A stretch of DNA of 64,000 nucleotides from Pseudomonadota bacterium (GCA_027624955.1 JAQBTG010000003.1:87163-151162); one strand, 5' to 3'. Numbered from the stretch's first letter, positions 37,127 through 47,101 are shown. Program-made: numbers and translations. Notes: generated by a model from the sequence alone, not told the origin.

Positions 37127-38133
37127 GTGTTCAGTTCGGCAAAGGGATCGCCGTCCGTGCCCGGATCGAATCCCAAATGTTGCCAGGTTCTTGCCATGTG
37201 CGGCGGCAGCGGCGCCACCAGAACAAGGCGCGCGCGCCGTGCGCCGGCGCCACCCGGATGTGGCAGACTCAGTGACCGGGCGTGGAGGTGCAAGCCGGCA
37301 CCAAATCCGATCGTTTCCAACGGGTCTGATTCGGCGGGATATTTCTTATCGCCAAGAATTGGGCAGTTTAGAACTTCCGCGCAATGCACGCGCAATTGAT
37401 GGGTGCGCCCAGTTCGCGGCGAGAGCGCCAGCCAGGCCATGCTGCTTCCTGCGGCCTCAACCGTCGCGTAAAAAGTCGTCGCGTCGGCCCCGTCCGGCGC
37501 TGGAACAACGCGTTCAACTCCTGTTGGGGTGGTTTTCTTGGCGATCGCCGCATCGATACGTCCGCGCCCAGGATCGGGCCGGCCGATAGTCAGCGCCCAA
37601 TACACCTTGCGTAGTTCCTGGTCGCGGAACCATTTTGTCAAATGACGTGCGGCGGCGGCAGTGCGCGCCAGCAACAGCACGCCGCTGGTGTCCTTGTCGA
37701 GCCGGTGCACCAGCCGAGGGCGGTCGTCGGCGCCGAAGCGCAGGCCATCCAGCAAAGCATCGACATGGTGTGTTACGCCCGAGCCGCCCTGCACGGCGAG
37801 ACCCGCGGGTTTGTTGATCGCCAGCATCATTTCGTCGCGGTAGATGACCCATTCCTGGGCCGCCGCTAAATCCGCGTCACTCGGCGCGGGCGCGCTGGAT
37901 CTGCCTCTTGCGGGGGCACCTGTTTCGGCCGCGAGCGGCGGTATCCGCACCTCACTTCCAACGACGAGACGCAGACTCGCCTTGGCGCGGCGCCCGTCGA
38001 CTCGGATTTGGCCGGTGCGTAAAAGCTTCTCAAGTCTGCCATGGCTGAGGCCTGGATAACGGCTTCGAAACCACCGGTCGAGCCTGATATCGGCGTCGTC
38101 AGCGGCCACCAAAAGGGTTTTTACACCGCTCAT
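37123..38133 (-). CDS. RluA/RluD-family 23S rRNA pseudouridine synthase
   Basis: From ATG 38133 the protein has 336 residues: an S4 RNA-binding domain (about 16-62) and a pseudouridine synthase domain with HRLDKDTSGVLLLA (catalytic D146) and GRTHQLRVHC. It would isomerise specific uridines in 23S rRNA; RluC-like specificity is likely but not certain. The longer reading frame upstream is not homologous and runs over crcB. Starts and stops overlap both neighbours by four bases. Confidence 0.9.
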   Translation of the reverse strand: MSGVKTLLVAADDADIRLDRWFRSRYPGLSHGRLEKLLRTGQIRVDGRRAKASLRLVVGSEVRIPPLAAETGAPARGRSSAPAPSDADLAAAQEWVIYRDEMMLAINKPAGLAVQGGSGVTHHVDALLDGLRFGADDRPRLVHRLDKDTSGVLLLARTAAAARHLTKWFRDQELRKVYWALTIGRPDPGRGRIDAAIAKKTTPTGVERVVPAPDGADATTFYATVEAAGSSMAWLALSPRTGRTHQLRVHCAEVLNCPILGDKKYPAESDPLETIGFGAGLHLHARSLSLPHPGGAGARRARLVLVAPLPPHMARTWQHLGFDPGTDGDPFAELNT

Positions 38134-38522
38134 GCGAGGATCAATCGCAATAGACGAAGTCCAACAAAAAAGGCACCCAGGGATATGGCGACCGAAATGA
38201 AAATATAAAGCAGTGCCCTTCCGGTCTCGCCACGCTCCAGCAACAAATAACTGTCCGATGAGAAGGCCGAAAAGGTCGTGAACGAGCCGAGGACACCGAC
38301 AAATACCAATGCCCGAATCTCGGCGCTGGGCATCAATGTTACGGCAAAACTTTCGATCAAAGCACCGAATATGAATGAGCCCAGCACATTGACCACGACC
38401 GTGCCGTAGGGAAAACCGGTACCCAGGAATGAAGCAAACCAACGCTCCGCGAGGTCAGCGACATAATAGCGACCGACAGAGCCGACGGCGCCACCGAACG
38501 CGATCGCTAGAACTAACTTCAT
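38130..38522 (-). CDS. crcB: CrcB/Fluc fluoride channel
   Basis: A 130-residue inner-membrane protein with four helices, which dimerises into a fluoride exporter. From ATG 38522 the sequence shows FGGAVGSVGRYY, PYGTVVVNVLGSFIFG (pore Asn) and GVLGSFTTFSAFSSDSYLL (Phe box and TTFS), all typical. No fluoride riboswitch could be present, because the start overlaps rarA as ATGA. Expression therefore follows rarA, which is unlike the riboswitch-controlled crcB genes. Confidence 0.92.
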   Translation of the reverse strand: MKLVLAIAFGGAVGSVGRYYVADLAERWFASFLGTGFPYGTVVVNVLGSFIFGALIESFAVTLMPSAEIRALVFVGVLGSFTTFSAFSSDSYLLLERGETGRALLYIFISVAISLGAFFVGLRLLRLILA

Positions 38523-39841
38523 TCGCTTCTCCGGCCCTGCTCGCCGCCATCGTCGCGCAGCTTGTTCCAATAATCGAGGCGTTTCTTGATTTCACGTTCA
38601 AATCCGCGCTCCACCGGGCGGTAAAATTCTTGGCGCGGCAAATCGTCGGGGAAATAATTCTGGCCGGAAAATGCGTCTTCTGTTTCATGATCATAGACAT
38701 AGCCGTCGCCATATCCCAAATCCTTCATCAAGCCAGTCGGGGCGTTGAGGATGTGCTTCGGTGGCATGGTCGAGCCGCTTTCCCGTGCTGTGCGCATGGC
38801 CGCACTCAAGGCCTTATACGCAGCGTTGGATTTGGGCGCTGTCGCCAGATAGAGCACGGCCTGGGCAAGCGCCAACTCCCCTTCGGGCGAACCCAGGCGC
38901 TCATAGGCCTGCCACGCCGCCATGGTTTGCGGCAGCGCACCGGGTTCGGCCAGGCCAACATCCTCTGACGCAAAGCGCACCAAACGCCGCGCGATATAGT
39001 TGGGGTCCTCGCCGCCTGCCAGCATGCGGGTCAGCCAATAAAGCGCAGCGTCCGCATCTGAACCGCGCAGAGATTTGTGCAGCGCGCTGATCAAATTGTA
39101 ATGGCTCTCCTGCGCCTTGTCGTAAAGCGGAGCGCGGCGTTGGACCGCCTCGGCCAGCGCCTTGTTGTCCATCCTGTCCCGTACCCCTGACGCGAAGAGC
39201 TCCTCAACCATGTTGAGCAGGAAGCGGCCATCTCCGTCCGCCATGGCGCGCAGGGCAACGCGGGCCTGATCGTCGAGCGGCAGGGGCCTCTCTTCCGCCG
39301 CCTCGGCGCGCTCCATCAATTCGGCCAGGGCCTCATCATCGAGGCGGCGCAGAACCAGCACCTGGCAACGTGACAGGAGTGCGCCGTTCAGCTCGAACGA
39401 TGGATTCTCCGTGGTCGCGCCGACGAGGGTCACCGTGCCGTCTTCGACAACCGGCAGGAATGCATCCTGTTGCGCGCGGTTAAAGCGATGTATTTCATCG
39501 ACGAACAACATCGTACCCTGCCCGGACTGGCGGCGTTCACGGGCGCGCTCGAAAATTTTGCGTAAATCAGCGACACCGGAGAAAACGGCGCTCAGGGGTT
39601 CAAACTCAAGATCCGAATGGGTCGCAAGGAGACGGGCAATAGTCGTTTTTCCGCAGCCCGGCGGGCCCCACAGGATGTGAGAGGCGAGCCGCCCTGCAGC
39701 GACCATACGGCCGAGAACCCCTTGCTCGCCCAACAGGTGATCCTGGCCGACAACCTGATCGAGCTGACCGGGGCGCATGCGCTCCGCCAGAGGTCGTGGC
39801 GCATCTTTGTCGAATAAAGAAGGGGCGGCCTGTTTTGCCAT
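38519..39841 (-). CDS. rarA: Replication-associated recombination protein A (AAA+ ATPase)
   Basis: RarA (MgsA) is a tetrameric AAA+ ATPase acting at stalled replication forks with SSB. From ATG 39841 it has 440 residues: Walker A GPPGCGKTT (59-67), Walker B MLFVDEIHRFN, a sensor in GATTENPSFELN, then the C-terminal MgsA domain with SLRGSDADAALYWLTRML and the zinc-free tail YPDDL-like region. A TTG ten codons upstream is less likely. It opens a chain of genes joined by 4-base overlaps. Confidence 0.93.
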   Translation of the reverse strand: MAKQAAPSLFDKDAPRPLAERMRPGQLDQVVGQDHLLGEQGVLGRMVAAGRLASHILWGPPGCGKTTIARLLATHSDLEFEPLSAVFSGVADLRKIFERARERRQSGQGTMLFVDEIHRFNRAQQDAFLPVVEDGTVTLVGATTENPSFELNGALLSRCQVLVLRRLDDEALAELMERAEAAEERPLPLDDQARVALRAMADGDGRFLLNMVEELFASGVRDRMDNKALAEAVQRRAPLYDKAQESHYNLISALHKSLRGSDADAALYWLTRMLAGGEDPNYIARRLVRFASEDVGLAEPGALPQTMAAWQAYERLGSPEGELALAQAVLYLATAPKSNAAYKALSAAMRTARESGSTMPPKHILNAPTGLMKDLGYGDGYVYDHETEDAFSGQNYFPDDLPRQEFYRPVERGFEREIKKRLDYWNKLRDDGGEQGRRSE

Positions 39842-39871
39842 CTTTGTCAATCTAACGCTGCACAACGACAA

Positions 39872-39896
39872 AGGGCAGCCCCATTGGGGCCGCCCT
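39872..39896 (-). terminator. Terminator after rplQ
   Basis: On the minus strand the stem AGGGCGGCCCC / GGGGCTGCCCT closes on an AAT loop with a single mismatch, followed by TTTGTCGTT. It lies 33 bases after the rplQ stop and would end the ribosomal supercluster before rarA. The T-tract is short, so read-through is possible. Confidence 0.75.
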
Positions 39897-39928
39897 GTAT
39901 ATCTGCGGAGCTAAAATTTCTCGCCTGT

Positions 39929-40360
39929 TCAGGCAGAAACTTTTTCCTCCTCCATCTCATCGAGGCTCATGTCCGGCCCGGAATCGAGGCCTTTGGCATC
40001 TTCATCTCGGTCCACTAATTCGATATAGGCCATGGGCGCTGAATCGCCATACCTGAAGCCCGCCTTAAGCACTCGGGTATAGCCCCCTGCCCGGCTTTCA
40101 TAGCGTTCGGCCAAACCGTCGAACAATTTGCGGACGATCGCCTCGTCCATGAGGTAGCTAAGCGCCTGGCGTCGGGAATGTAAGCTTCCGCGCTTTCCGA
40201 GCGTAATCATTTGTTCCACTACCGGGCCAAGTTCTTTGGCCTTCGGTAGGGTCGTTTTGATCTGCTCATGTTTTAACAACGCCGTTGCCATATTGCGAAG
40301 CATCGCCCTACGGTGACTCGATGTCCGGTTTAGTTTGCGCCCACTATTGCGATGCCGCAT
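39929..40360 (-). CDS. rplQ: Ribosomal protein bL17
   Basis: The 143-residue protein begins [20 protein letters not shown], the bL17 signature, and binds 23S rRNA near the exit tunnel. The conserved [19 protein letters not shown] stretch is present. The last 25 residues form an acidic tail ([14 protein letters not shown]) common in Alphaproteobacteria. It is the last gene of the alpha operon, 30 bases after rpoA. Confidence 0.97.
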   Translation of the reverse strand: MRHRNSGRKLNRTSSHRRAMLRNMATALLKHEQIKTTLPKAKELGPVVEQMITLGKRGSLHSRRQALSYLMDEAIVRKLFDGLAERYESRAGGYTRVLKAGFRYGDSAPMAYIELVDRDEDAKGLDSGPDMSLDEMEEEKVSA

Positions 40361-40390
40361 CTCTCTCTCCTTGCGCCGTGGCGCCTCTTC

Positions 40391-41407
40391 TTAATAAGGC
40401 TCTTCCAGCCTTTTTGCCATCTCTTCGATATTTTCTGGCGGCCAGCTGGCCACTTCCATGCCCAGATGCAGCCCCATATGGCTGAGCACTTCCTTGATCT
40501 CGTTTAAGGATTTACGGCCAAAATTAGGGGTGCGTAGCATTTCTGATTCGGAATGCTGAATCAAATCTCCGATATAAATAATGTTGTCGTTCTTGAGACA
40601 GTTGGCGGAGCGTACGGAAAGCTCCAACTCGTCGACCTTTTTCAACAGGTTGGGATTGAATTCCGGCTCGACCGCATGCTCCTCGCGATGAGCTTCGCGC
40701 GGCTCTTCGAAATTGATAAAAAGCTGCAGTTGGTCCTGAATAACACGGGCGGCCAGTGCGATGGCATCTTCCGGCGTGACCGTGCCGTTGGTTTCGATGG
40801 TCATCGACAGCTTGTCATAATCGGTGACTTGCCCAACACGTGTATTCTCAACCTTGTAAGCGACTTTCTTCACAGGGCTATAAAGCGCATCGACGGGGAT
40901 GAACCCAATCGGAGCGTCTTCCGGCCGGTTCTGTACCGCCGCGACATATCCCTTGCCGGTTTGCACGGTCAATTCCATGCTCAGATTTGCCGCTTGGTCT
41001 AGCGTGCAGATCACCAGATCCGGGTCCATGATTTCAACGTCATGGCCGGTTTCGATCATGCCAGCTGTTACTTCACCGGGCTTTGTTGCCTTGAGCGTAA
41101 GTCGTTTTGGACCCTCGCCGTGCATCCGCAGCGCCAGAGATTTAATGTTGAGGACGATGTCAGTGAGATCCTCGCGCACGCCCGGGATGGTCGAAAACTC
41201 GTGCAGTACGCCCTCAACCTGAATGGCCGTGACTGCGGCACCCTGTAACGATGACAACAGAACACGCCTGAGGGCGTTACCGAGCGTCACGCCAAAGCCG
41301 CGCTCGAGCGGTTCGGCGACTAGGATTGCTATGTTTTTACTGTCTCCGTCGGGTGAAATAGCTAATTTCGACGGCTTGATAAGTTCCTGCCAGTTTTTCT
41401 GGATCAC
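40391..41407 (-). CDS. rpoA: DNA-directed RNA polymerase subunit alpha
   Basis: The 338-residue protein has the dimerising N-domain (about 1-235, with [13 protein letters not shown]) and the DNA/activator-binding C-domain (about 250-335, with [12 protein letters not shown] and HLGMEV). The start is GTG at 41407, eight bases after GAGG. It sits between rpsK and rplQ as in most bacteria, so polymerase supply is tied to ribosomal protein output. Confidence 0.97.
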   Translation of the reverse strand: MIQKNWQELIKPSKLAISPDGDSKNIAILVAEPLERGFGVTLGNALRRVLLSSLQGAAVTAIQVEGVLHEFSTIPGVREDLTDIVLNIKSLALRMHGEGPKRLTLKATKPGEVTAGMIETGHDVEIMDPDLVICTLDQAANLSMELTVQTGKGYVAAVQNRPEDAPIGFIPVDALYSPVKKVAYKVENTRVGQVTDYDKLSMTIETNGTVTPEDAIALAARVIQDQLQLFINFEEPREAHREEHAVEPEFNPNLLKKVDELELSVRSANCLKNDNIIYIGDLIQHSESEMLRTPNFGRKSLNEIKEVLSHMGLHLGMEVASWPPENIEEMAKRLEEPY

Positions 41408-41521
41408 GGATACGACCTCACAGAATAGGTGAGCGGAAAATCGCTCGGAAATTGCGGTTTGCTACTTAATTGCCGTCTTCGACGGCGCTCATAAGTGCGC
41501 CGGAGCGCACCCATTTATTCG

Positions 41522-41908
41522 TTAGACGCGGCGGCGTTTGCGCGGCCGGCAGCCATTATGCGGGATTGGTGTGACATCACGGATTGCAGTGACGATAAAA
41601 CCCGCTGTTTGCAGCGCACGGAGCGCCGATTCTCGACCGGACCCCGGCCCCTTCACTTCGACTTCAAGCGATTTCATACCATGTTCCGCCGCCTTCTTTG
41701 CGGCATCCTCTGCGGCCATTTGAGCGGCATAGGGGGTCGATTTGCGTGACCCGCGAAAGCCCATTCCGCCTGCCGATGACCAGGAAATTGTGTTTCCCTG
41801 CACGTCGGTGATGGTGATCATGGTGTTATTGAAGGTGGAATTAACATGTGCGACGCCGGAAGAGATATTCTTCCGTTCGCGCTTGCGGACGGATGTTGGT
41901 TTGGCCAT
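41522..41908 (-). CDS. rpsK: Ribosomal protein uS11
   Basis: This 128-residue small-subunit platform protein shows [33 protein letters not shown] and the basic C-terminal [13 protein letters not shown] that contacts 16S rRNA and mRNA near the E site. It follows rpsM by nine bases in the alpha operon. Confidence 0.97.
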   Translation of the reverse strand: MAKPTSVRKRERKNISSGVAHVNSTFNNTMITITDVQGNTISWSSAGGMGFRGSRKSTPYAAQMAAEDAAKKAAEHGMKSLEVEVKGPGSGRESALRALQTAGFIVTAIRDVTPIPHNGCRPRKRRRV

Positions 41909-41917
41909 GGTTCAGTC

Positions 41918-42286
41918 CTACTTCTTCTTGCCGGCGATTGCGCGCGCCGGGCCTTTGCGCGTTCTCGCATTGGTATGGGTGCGTTGGCCGCGCACCGGTA
42001 GTCCGCGGCGATGGCGGATGCCACGATAAACGCCTAAATCCATCAGACGTTTGATATTCATCGCGGTGGCGCGGCGCAGATCACCCTCGACCGTGTAATC
42101 CCGGTCGACGATTTCGCGCACTTTGGCGACATCGGCGTCGCTCATCTCGTTCACCCGGCGATCTGCCGGAACGCCGGCAGTTGTCAGAATTTCGAGCGCT
42201 TTGGTACGGCCGATCCCGAATATATAGGTCAACGAGATGCCGACCTGCTTGTTTGTTGGGATGTTGACGCCAGCAATTCGGGCCAA
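41918..42286 (-). CDS. rpsM: Ribosomal protein uS13
   Basis: The 122-residue head protein starts [20 protein letters not shown] and ends with the basic [16 protein letters not shown] tail that reaches the P-site tRNAs. The start codon is TTG at 42286 behind GAGGAG with eight bases between, so initiation may be deliberately modest. It is the first gene after a strong promoter downstream of adk, so it leads the alpha operon. In other bacteria uS4 regulates this operon; rpsD is not in the window. Confidence 0.96.
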   Translation of the reverse strand: MARIAGVNIPTNKQVGISLTYIFGIGRTKALEILTTAGVPADRRVNEMSDADVAKVREIVDRDYTVEGDLRRATAMNIKRLMDLGVYRGIRHRRGLPVRGQRTHTNARTRKGPARAIAGKKK

Positions 42287-42311
42287 GATCAGTACTCCTC
42301 GCAGAACAAAA

Positions 42312-42340
42312 GGCGCGCCACGGAAAACTCCCGGGGCGCG
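42312..42340 (-). promoter_or_regulatory. Leader hairpin of the alpha operon
   Basis: In the leader between the promoter and the rpsM start, CGCGCC and GGCGCG arms (42335-42340 and 42314-42319) can pair around a 15-base loop and are followed on the minus strand by CCTTTTGTT. A second small hairpin, GCCCA-GTT-TGGGC, precedes it. It might be an attenuator or a ribosomal-protein binding site; chance cannot be excluded. Confidence 0.35.
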
Positions 42341-42357
42341 TGCCCAAACTGGGCGGG

Positions 42358-42386
42358 ATTATCGACAAACCATGCCGCTAAGTCAA
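42358..42386 (-). promoter_or_regulatory. Strong sigma-70 promoter of the rpsM-rpsK-rpoA-rplQ operon
   Basis: TTGACT (42381-42386) and GATAAT (42358-42363) are spaced by exactly 17 bases on the minus strand, 15 bases beyond the adk stop. Both boxes are one base from consensus. The predicted leader to rpsM is about 65 bases. This would uncouple the alpha operon from secY-adk. Confidence 0.75.
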
Positions 42387-42400
42387 TCACCTCTAGCACC

Positions 42401-43042
42401 TTATAAAAGAGCCAATATGGCGTCGCCGACGGTGTTGATTTCAGCCATCCCATCGACTCGCACAAGGCGGCCATTTAGCTCGTAATAGGGTATAATCGGT
42501 GCAGTTTGCTGGTGGTAGGTGCGCAATCGCGCTTCAACGGTTTCCCTGTTGTCATCCTTGCGGCGCTCAAAATTTGCGCCGCCGCATTTATCACACACAC
42601 CCTCGGCAACCGGTTGTTTAAACGAATCGTGATATCCAGTGCCGCAATCGGCGCAGCTGAAGCGTCCGGAAATGCGCTCGATCAACGCTTGTTCGTCGAC
42701 CGCAATCGCGATCACCTTGTCCAATTGTAATTTCCGCTCGGCCAACATTTCGTCGAGCGCCTCAGCCTGAGCAGTGGTGCGCGGAAATCCGTCAAGAATG
42801 AACCCATTTGCACAATCATCGCGTCCAATACGCTGCGAAATAAGTTTGATCATAAGATCGTCCGGCACCAGATCGCCAGCTTCCATGATTGATTTCGCCT
42901 GTTTGCCCAATTCACTTCCTTCGGCCACAGCAGCGCGCAGCATTTCACCAGTAGAGAGTTGTGGGATGCCGTAATGCGCCATCAGACGCTGTGCTTGAGT
43001 GCCTTTACCGGCTCCTGGGGGGCCCAGAAGTATGAGATTCAC
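42401..43042 (-). CDS. adk: Adenylate kinase with zinc-type lid
   Basis: Adk converts AMP and ATP to two ADP. The 213-residue protein has the P-loop GPPGAGKGT (7-15) and the long lid with two CxxC pairs (CADCGTGY and CDKCGGANF), which in this subtype bind Zn2+. The start is GTG, overlapping the secY stop as GTGA. Location after secY is standard. Confidence 0.95.
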   Translation of the reverse strand: MNLILLGPPGAGKGTQAQRLMAHYGIPQLSTGEMLRAAVAEGSELGKQAKSIMEAGDLVPDDLMIKLISQRIGRDDCANGFILDGFPRTTAQAEALDEMLAERKLQLDKVIAIAVDEQALIERISGRFSCADCGTGYHDSFKQPVAEGVCDKCGGANFERRKDDNRETVEARLRTYHQQTAPIIPYYELNGRLVRVDGMAEINTVGDAILALL

Positions 43043-44382
43043 CGCCGCGAACCCCGCAATTTGGACTTCTTGATCAGTCCTTCATACTGATGTGCCAGCA
43101 AATGGGATTGAATTTGGCCGACCGTATCCATGGTCACCGTCACCACGATCAATAGGCTGGTGCCACCGAAATAGAACGGCACTGCATATTGTGAAATCAA
43201 TAGCTCGGGCAGAAGGCTGACGGCGGTCAAATAGAGTGCGCCAGCAACCGTCAGGCGCGTGAGCACATAATCGAGATAGGCCGCGGTATTCTTACCCGGG
43301 CGAATGCCCGGAACAAAGCCGCCATTCTTCTTGAGGTTATCCGCCGTATCCGTCGGATTGAAGACGACGGAGGTATAGAAAAACGTAAAAAAGATAATTG
43401 CCGCAGCATAGAGCAGCATATACATCGGCTGGCCGCGCCCGAGGAAGCCCGCCACATCCGTTAGCCAGCCAGGGCCCTGTCCCGCATTCATGCTGATTGC
43501 GGTGATCGGCAGAAGTAGGATGGAACTAGCAAAAATTGGCGGAATCACGCCGGCGGTATTGAGCTTCAACGGCAAATGTGAATTTTCGCCGCCGAACATG
43601 CGCCGTCCAACCTGGCGCTTGGGATATTGCACGACGATTCGGCGCTGCGATCGTTCGATGAAAACGATGAAACTAATCACGCCCAGCACCATGACGATAA
43701 GAACGACCAATATACCGCCAGAGAGTACGCCGGTCCGGCCTAATTCCAACGTATTCACTAGGGAGCGCGGCAATTCGGAGACAATGCCGGCAAAGATAAT
43801 CAGTGAAATGCCATTGCCGATACCGCGCGCGGTTATTTGCTCACCCAGCCACATCAGAAATATGGTGCCGCCGGTGAGCGTCACCACGGTAGTCAGACGG
43901 AAAAACATGCCCGGTTCCAACACGGCACCGCCGGTTTGACCCTGGAAACTCTCGAGGCCGACGGCAATTCCATAGGCCTGTATGGCGGCCAGAAAAACGG
44001 TGCCATAGCGGGTATATTGATTGATCTTCTTGCGCCCGGCCTCCCCATCCTTTTTCAATTGCGCGAGGGAGGGGACCACCGCAGTGCCCAACTGGATAAT
44101 AATTGCGGCAGATATGTATGGCATGATGTTGAGAGCGAAAATCGTCATGCGCCCGAGAGCACCGCCGGCGAACATGTTGAACATGCCGAGAATGCCATCG
44201 GCCTGCTGCTCAAATACTTCGGCAATTACATTGGTATCAATCCCAGGCAGCGGGATATAGGTGCCCAGGCGATAAACGACCAACGCGCCAAACGCAAAGA
44301 GCAGACGCTTTTGAAGTTCTTTCGCTTTTGCAAAAGCGCCGAAATTCAAATTTGCCGCGAGTTGTTCGGCTGCTGACGCCAT
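43039..44382 (-). CDS. secY: Protein translocase subunit SecY
   Basis: The 447-residue protein has ten membrane helices and forms the Sec channel with SecE and SecG. The N-terminus (ASAAEQLAANLNFGAFAKAKELQKR) is cytosolic. LGTYIPLPGID, the plug region and the cytosolic loop PKRQVGRRMFGGENSHLPLKLN are recognisable. It follows rplO by 31 bases, the usual spc-operon position. Confidence 0.97.
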   Translation of the reverse strand: MASAAEQLAANLNFGAFAKAKELQKRLLFAFGALVVYRLGTYIPLPGIDTNVIAEVFEQQADGILGMFNMFAGGALGRMTIFALNIMPYISAAIIIQLGTAVVPSLAQLKKDGEAGRKKINQYTRYGTVFLAAIQAYGIAVGLESFQGQTGGAVLEPGMFFRLTTVVTLTGGTIFLMWLGEQITARGIGNGISLIIFAGIVSELPRSLVNTLELGRTGVLSGGILVVLIVMVLGVISFIVFIERSQRRIVVQYPKRQVGRRMFGGENSHLPLKLNTAGVIPPIFASSILLLPITAISMNAGQGPGWLTDVAGFLGRGQPMYMLLYAAAIIFFTFFYTSVVFNPTDTADNLKKNGGFVPGIRPGKNTAAYLDYVLTRLTVAGALYLTAVSLLPELLISQYAVPFYFGGTSLLIVVTVTMDTVGQIQSHLLAHQYEGLIKKSKLRGSRR

Positions 44383-44413
44383 TGATTATCCGTGGTTATC
44401 CGTCTGTCGGACC

Positions 44414-44992
44414 TTAACTAGCTTTGCCGTCTCCGGTTTGTGTCTTGGCCGGCGCTGCGGCTTCATCATCGGTTTTATATATCTTTCTAGCGGCTCTCCG
44501 TATGGATTTTTTTGAATCCGCGGGCAGTATTTTGGCGGGCCGGACAGTAATCTTGCCACCGGCATTTTCGATTGCCGCCATTGCCGCTTTCGAAGCGCCG
44601 GCAACGTCAATCTGTAGTGCAACGGTAAGCTCGCCCTTCGCCAAGATGCGCACGCCATCGCTGGAGCCACGCACCAGCTTGGAGGCTTTTAGCGCAGCTT
44701 CATCGACCATGTTCTTTGCGTCCAATTGGCCGTCATCTACAGCCTTCTGAAGCTGCCCGACATTGAGAATTTCATATTCTTTGCGGAAAATATTTGTGAA
44801 ACCGCGCTTTGGCATACGGCGGTAAAAAGGCATTTGACCGCCTTCAAACCCGTTAAGGCTGACGCCCGAGCGAGAATTTTGACCCTTATGGCCGCTTCCT
44901 GCTGTCTTGCCTTTGCCCGACCCGATGCCGCGGCCGACACGCCGTTTGGCTTTCGTCGCGCCCGGCCGTGCGGATAGTTCATTTAGCTTCAT
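44414..44992 (-). CDS. rplO: Ribosomal protein uL15 with C-terminal extension
   Basis: The N-terminus is typical: [22 protein letters not shown], then [16 protein letters not shown]. The core ends at about residue 150 ([12 protein letters not shown]). A further ~40 residues, Lys/Ala-rich and ending [11 protein letters not shown]-like, make 192 residues against about 145-160 in most bacteria. Its stop overlaps nothing; its start overlaps the rpmD stop by four bases. Confidence 0.96.
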   Translation of the reverse strand: MKLNELSARPGATKAKRRVGRGIGSGKGKTAGSGHKGQNSRSGVSLNGFEGGQMPFYRRMPKRGFTNIFRKEYEILNVGQLQKAVDDGQLDAKNMVDEAALKASKLVRGSSDGVRILAKGELTVALQIDVAGASKAAMAAIENAGGKITVRPAKILPADSKKSIRRAARKIYKTDDEAAAPAKTQTGDGKAS

Positions 44993-45201
44993 GATCCGCT
45001 TCCTTCGTTCACCGGTTCAATCCGCACAAGATGGCGGATCTTCAACGCCATACCACGCACCGAAGGAGTATCTTCCAGCACCCGCGTACGGTTCATTTTG
45101 TTGAGGCTAAGCCCGATTAGCGTCGCTCGCTGTGATTTTAGGCGGCCGATTGGGCTGCCTATCTGAGTAACGCGGATTTTACCGCTTGTCGGTGAAGACA
45201 T
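44989..45201 (-). CDS. rpmD: Ribosomal protein uL30
   Basis: The small 70-residue protein has the uL30 core [28 protein letters not shown] followed by [14 protein letters not shown]. It lies between rpsE and rplO, four bases after rpsE, as in the standard spc operon. The short N- and C-terminal extensions are ordinary for the class. Confidence 0.95.
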   Translation of the reverse strand: MSSPTSGKIRVTQIGSPIGRLKSQRATLIGLSLNKMNRTRVLEDTPSVRGMALKIRHLVRIEPVNEGSGS

Positions 45202-45205
45202 GATT

Positions 45206-45760
45206 CTAGCCCGTCTGTTCCGCGGGCTCTTCGCGCCCGAAAATTTCGCTTACCTTTTTGCCGCGTTTGGCGGCAATGCTGCGCGGTGACACGCAGCGTT
45301 CAAATCCGTCAAATGTCGCCTGGACCATATTATGTGGGTTCGATGTCCCGATTGATTTGGCCACGACGTCCTTCATTCCGGCCATCTCAAAAACCGCACG
45401 CATTGGTCCACCGGCAATAATACCTGTGCCTGCCGGGGCGGAGCGCATCACCACCCGGCCAGCGCCGAAACGCCCTTCGATATCGTGATGCAATGTACGT
45501 GCCTCGCGCATCGGTACCCGTATCAATTTGCGTTTGGCCTGTTCGGTCGCCTTGCGGATGGCCTCCGGTACTTCGCGCGCCTTGCCGGTGCCGAATCCAA
45601 CGCGACCGCGCCGGTCACCGACGATGACAAGCGCTGAAAAACTGAAGCGCCGGCCACCCTTGACCACTTTTGAGACGCGGTTGATATAAACCAACTTATC
45701 CGCAAACTCTGGATCTTCCCGATCGCCCCTTAAACGGGCGCCCATGTCCGGTCGTGCCAT
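45206..45760 (-). CDS. rpsE: Ribosomal protein uS5
   Basis: The 184-residue protein has the RNA-binding N-domain ([28 protein letters not shown]) and the C-domain with [17 protein letters not shown]. uS5 helps mRNA unwinding and decoding fidelity. It is 11 bases after rplR. Confidence 0.97.
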   Translation of the reverse strand: MARPDMGARLRGDREDPEFADKLVYINRVSKVVKGGRRFSFSALVIVGDRRGRVGFGTGKAREVPEAIRKATEQAKRKLIRVPMREARTLHHDIEGRFGAGRVVMRSAPAGTGIIAGGPMRAVFEMAGMKDVVAKSIGTSNPHNMVQATFDGFERCVSPRSIAAKRGKKVSEIFGREEPAEQTG

Positions 45761-45771
45761 AAAACTACTTC

Positions 45772-46134
45772 CTAAAAGTTCAGCCCGCCATCGCGGGCGG
45801 CTTCGGCCAGGGCTTTGACCCGACCATGATATCTGTAAGCACCACGGTCGAAAACGACCGCGGTTACGCCGGCTGCGAGAGTCCGCTCTGCGATCGTCTT
45901 GCCAATTCTGCCTGCCGCTTCTTTGTTGGACCCGTTCTTCAATTCAGAACGGGTATCTTTTTCAACCGTTGAAGCAGCCGCGACGATCTTTCCCTGGTCC
46001 TCGTCTATAACTTGCGCATAGATATGCTTTCCAGATCGGAATACCGAAAGGCGTGGGCGGTCGTTGCCCAATCGACGCAGTCTGGTGCGCGAGCGTGTTT
46101 TTCGACGTTCGTGTAGTTCTTGTTTTCGTAACAT
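45772..46134 (-). CDS. rplR: Ribosomal protein uL18
   Basis: The 120-residue protein binds 5S r[33 protein letters not shown]-like sequence and the C-terminal [24 protein letters not shown] are the family signature. It is eight bases after rplF in the spc order. Confidence 0.97.
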   Translation of the reverse strand: MLRKQELHERRKTRSRTRLRRLGNDRPRLSVFRSGKHIYAQVIDEDQGKIVAAASTVEKDTRSELKNGSNKEAAGRIGKTIAERTLAAGVTAVVFDRGAYRYHGRVKALAEAARDGGLNF

Positions 46135-46142
46135 GTCCTTGC

Positions 46143-46676
46143 CTACTTCTTCTTGCCTTCTTTGCGCCGCACATACTCGCCCACATAACGAATACCTTTG
46201 CCCTTATAGGGTTCAGGTTTACGAAATGAGCGAATATCTGCCGCCACTTGGCCGACAATCTGTTTATCCCGGCCGGTTACGGCAATATCGGTTGGTTTTT
46301 CACACGTGATGGTGATGCCATCCGGGATGTCATAAAGAACGGAATGGCTATACCCGAGATCGAGCTTCAATCGCTTGCCTTGAATCGCAGCGCGGTAGCC
46401 GACGCCTTGTATTTCGAGACTCTTGGTAAAGCCAACGCTGACGCCCTGAACCATATTGTTCACGTTCGCCCGGTAGAAACCCCATAGCTGACGAGCTCGA
46501 TTGGAATCGTCTTTTGGTTCAAACAAAAGCTGATCATTTTCTCTGGTGATGCGTACTTCAGACGCAATCGCCATATGCAGCTCACCCAATTTGCCTTTAA
46601 CCGTAATGTCGTTCTCCGCGATACGGACCTCGACGCCACTAGGCACTGCAACCGGACTTTTCCCGATGCGAGACAT
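46143..46676 (-). CDS. rplF: Ribosomal protein uL6
   Basis: The 177-residue protein begins [17 protein letters not shown] and ends with the conserved [24 protein letters not shown], which contacts the sarcin-ricin loop region. It has the usual two similar domains. It is 17 bases after rpsH. Confidence 0.97.
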   Translation of the reverse strand: MSRIGKSPVAVPSGVEVRIAENDITVKGKLGELHMAIASEVRITRENDQLLFEPKDDSNRARQLWGFYRANVNNMVQGVSVGFTKSLEIQGVGYRAAIQGKRLKLDLGYSHSVLYDIPDGITITCEKPTDIAVTGRDKQIVGQVAADIRSFRKPEPYKGKGIRYVGEYVRRKEGKKK

Positions 46677-46693
46677 TACGCCCTCCTAGGCCT

Positions 46694-47092
46694 CTAAAAC
46701 ACGTGGCAGAGAACTTCTCCGCCGATATGCTGTTTGCGAGCTTCGATATCCGACAATACACCGCGCGATGTCGAAATAATCGATATGCCGAGGCCGTTAT
46801 AGATCCGGGGGATATCCCCGACGCCTGAATATACCCGCCGTCCAGGACGTGAGATTCGCTTAATCTCAACAATCACCGGTTGGCCCTCACTATATTTCAG
46901 CTCGACCTCGAAACTCGGCTTCCCGGCCACGGATTCGTCTTTGGTATAGCCGCGAATGTAGCCTTCTTTTTGCAGTACATCCAAAACTGCGCCGCGCATA
47001 TTCGAAGCGGGTGTGCTGATCGAGCTTTTATGCGCCCGCTGGCCGTTACGAATGCGGGTGATCATGTCGGAAATTGGGTCACTCATTGTCAT
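46694..47092 (-). CDS. rpsH: Ribosomal protein uS8
   Basis: The 132-residue protein starts [20 protein letters not shown] and ends with the uS8 signature [26 protein letters not shown]. In other bacteria uS8 is the repressor of the spc operon, binding near rplE; a similar role here is untested. An internal ATG two codons in is equally possible as start. Confidence 0.97.
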   Translation of the reverse strand: MTMSDPISDMITRIRNGQRAHKSSISTPASNMRGAVLDVLQKEGYIRGYTKDESVAGKPSFEVELKYSEGQPVIVEIKRISRPGRRVYSGVGDIPRIYNGLGISIISTSRGVLSDIEARKQHIGGEVLCHVF

Positions 47093-47101
47093 AAAGCGCC
47101 C

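Noticed and set aside
38134-38442. Long N-terminal extension of the pseudouridine synthase frame
   Set aside because: It is the antisense-free overlap with crcB in another frame; the S4 domain starts right after ATG 38133, which overlaps the crcB stop as ATGA.
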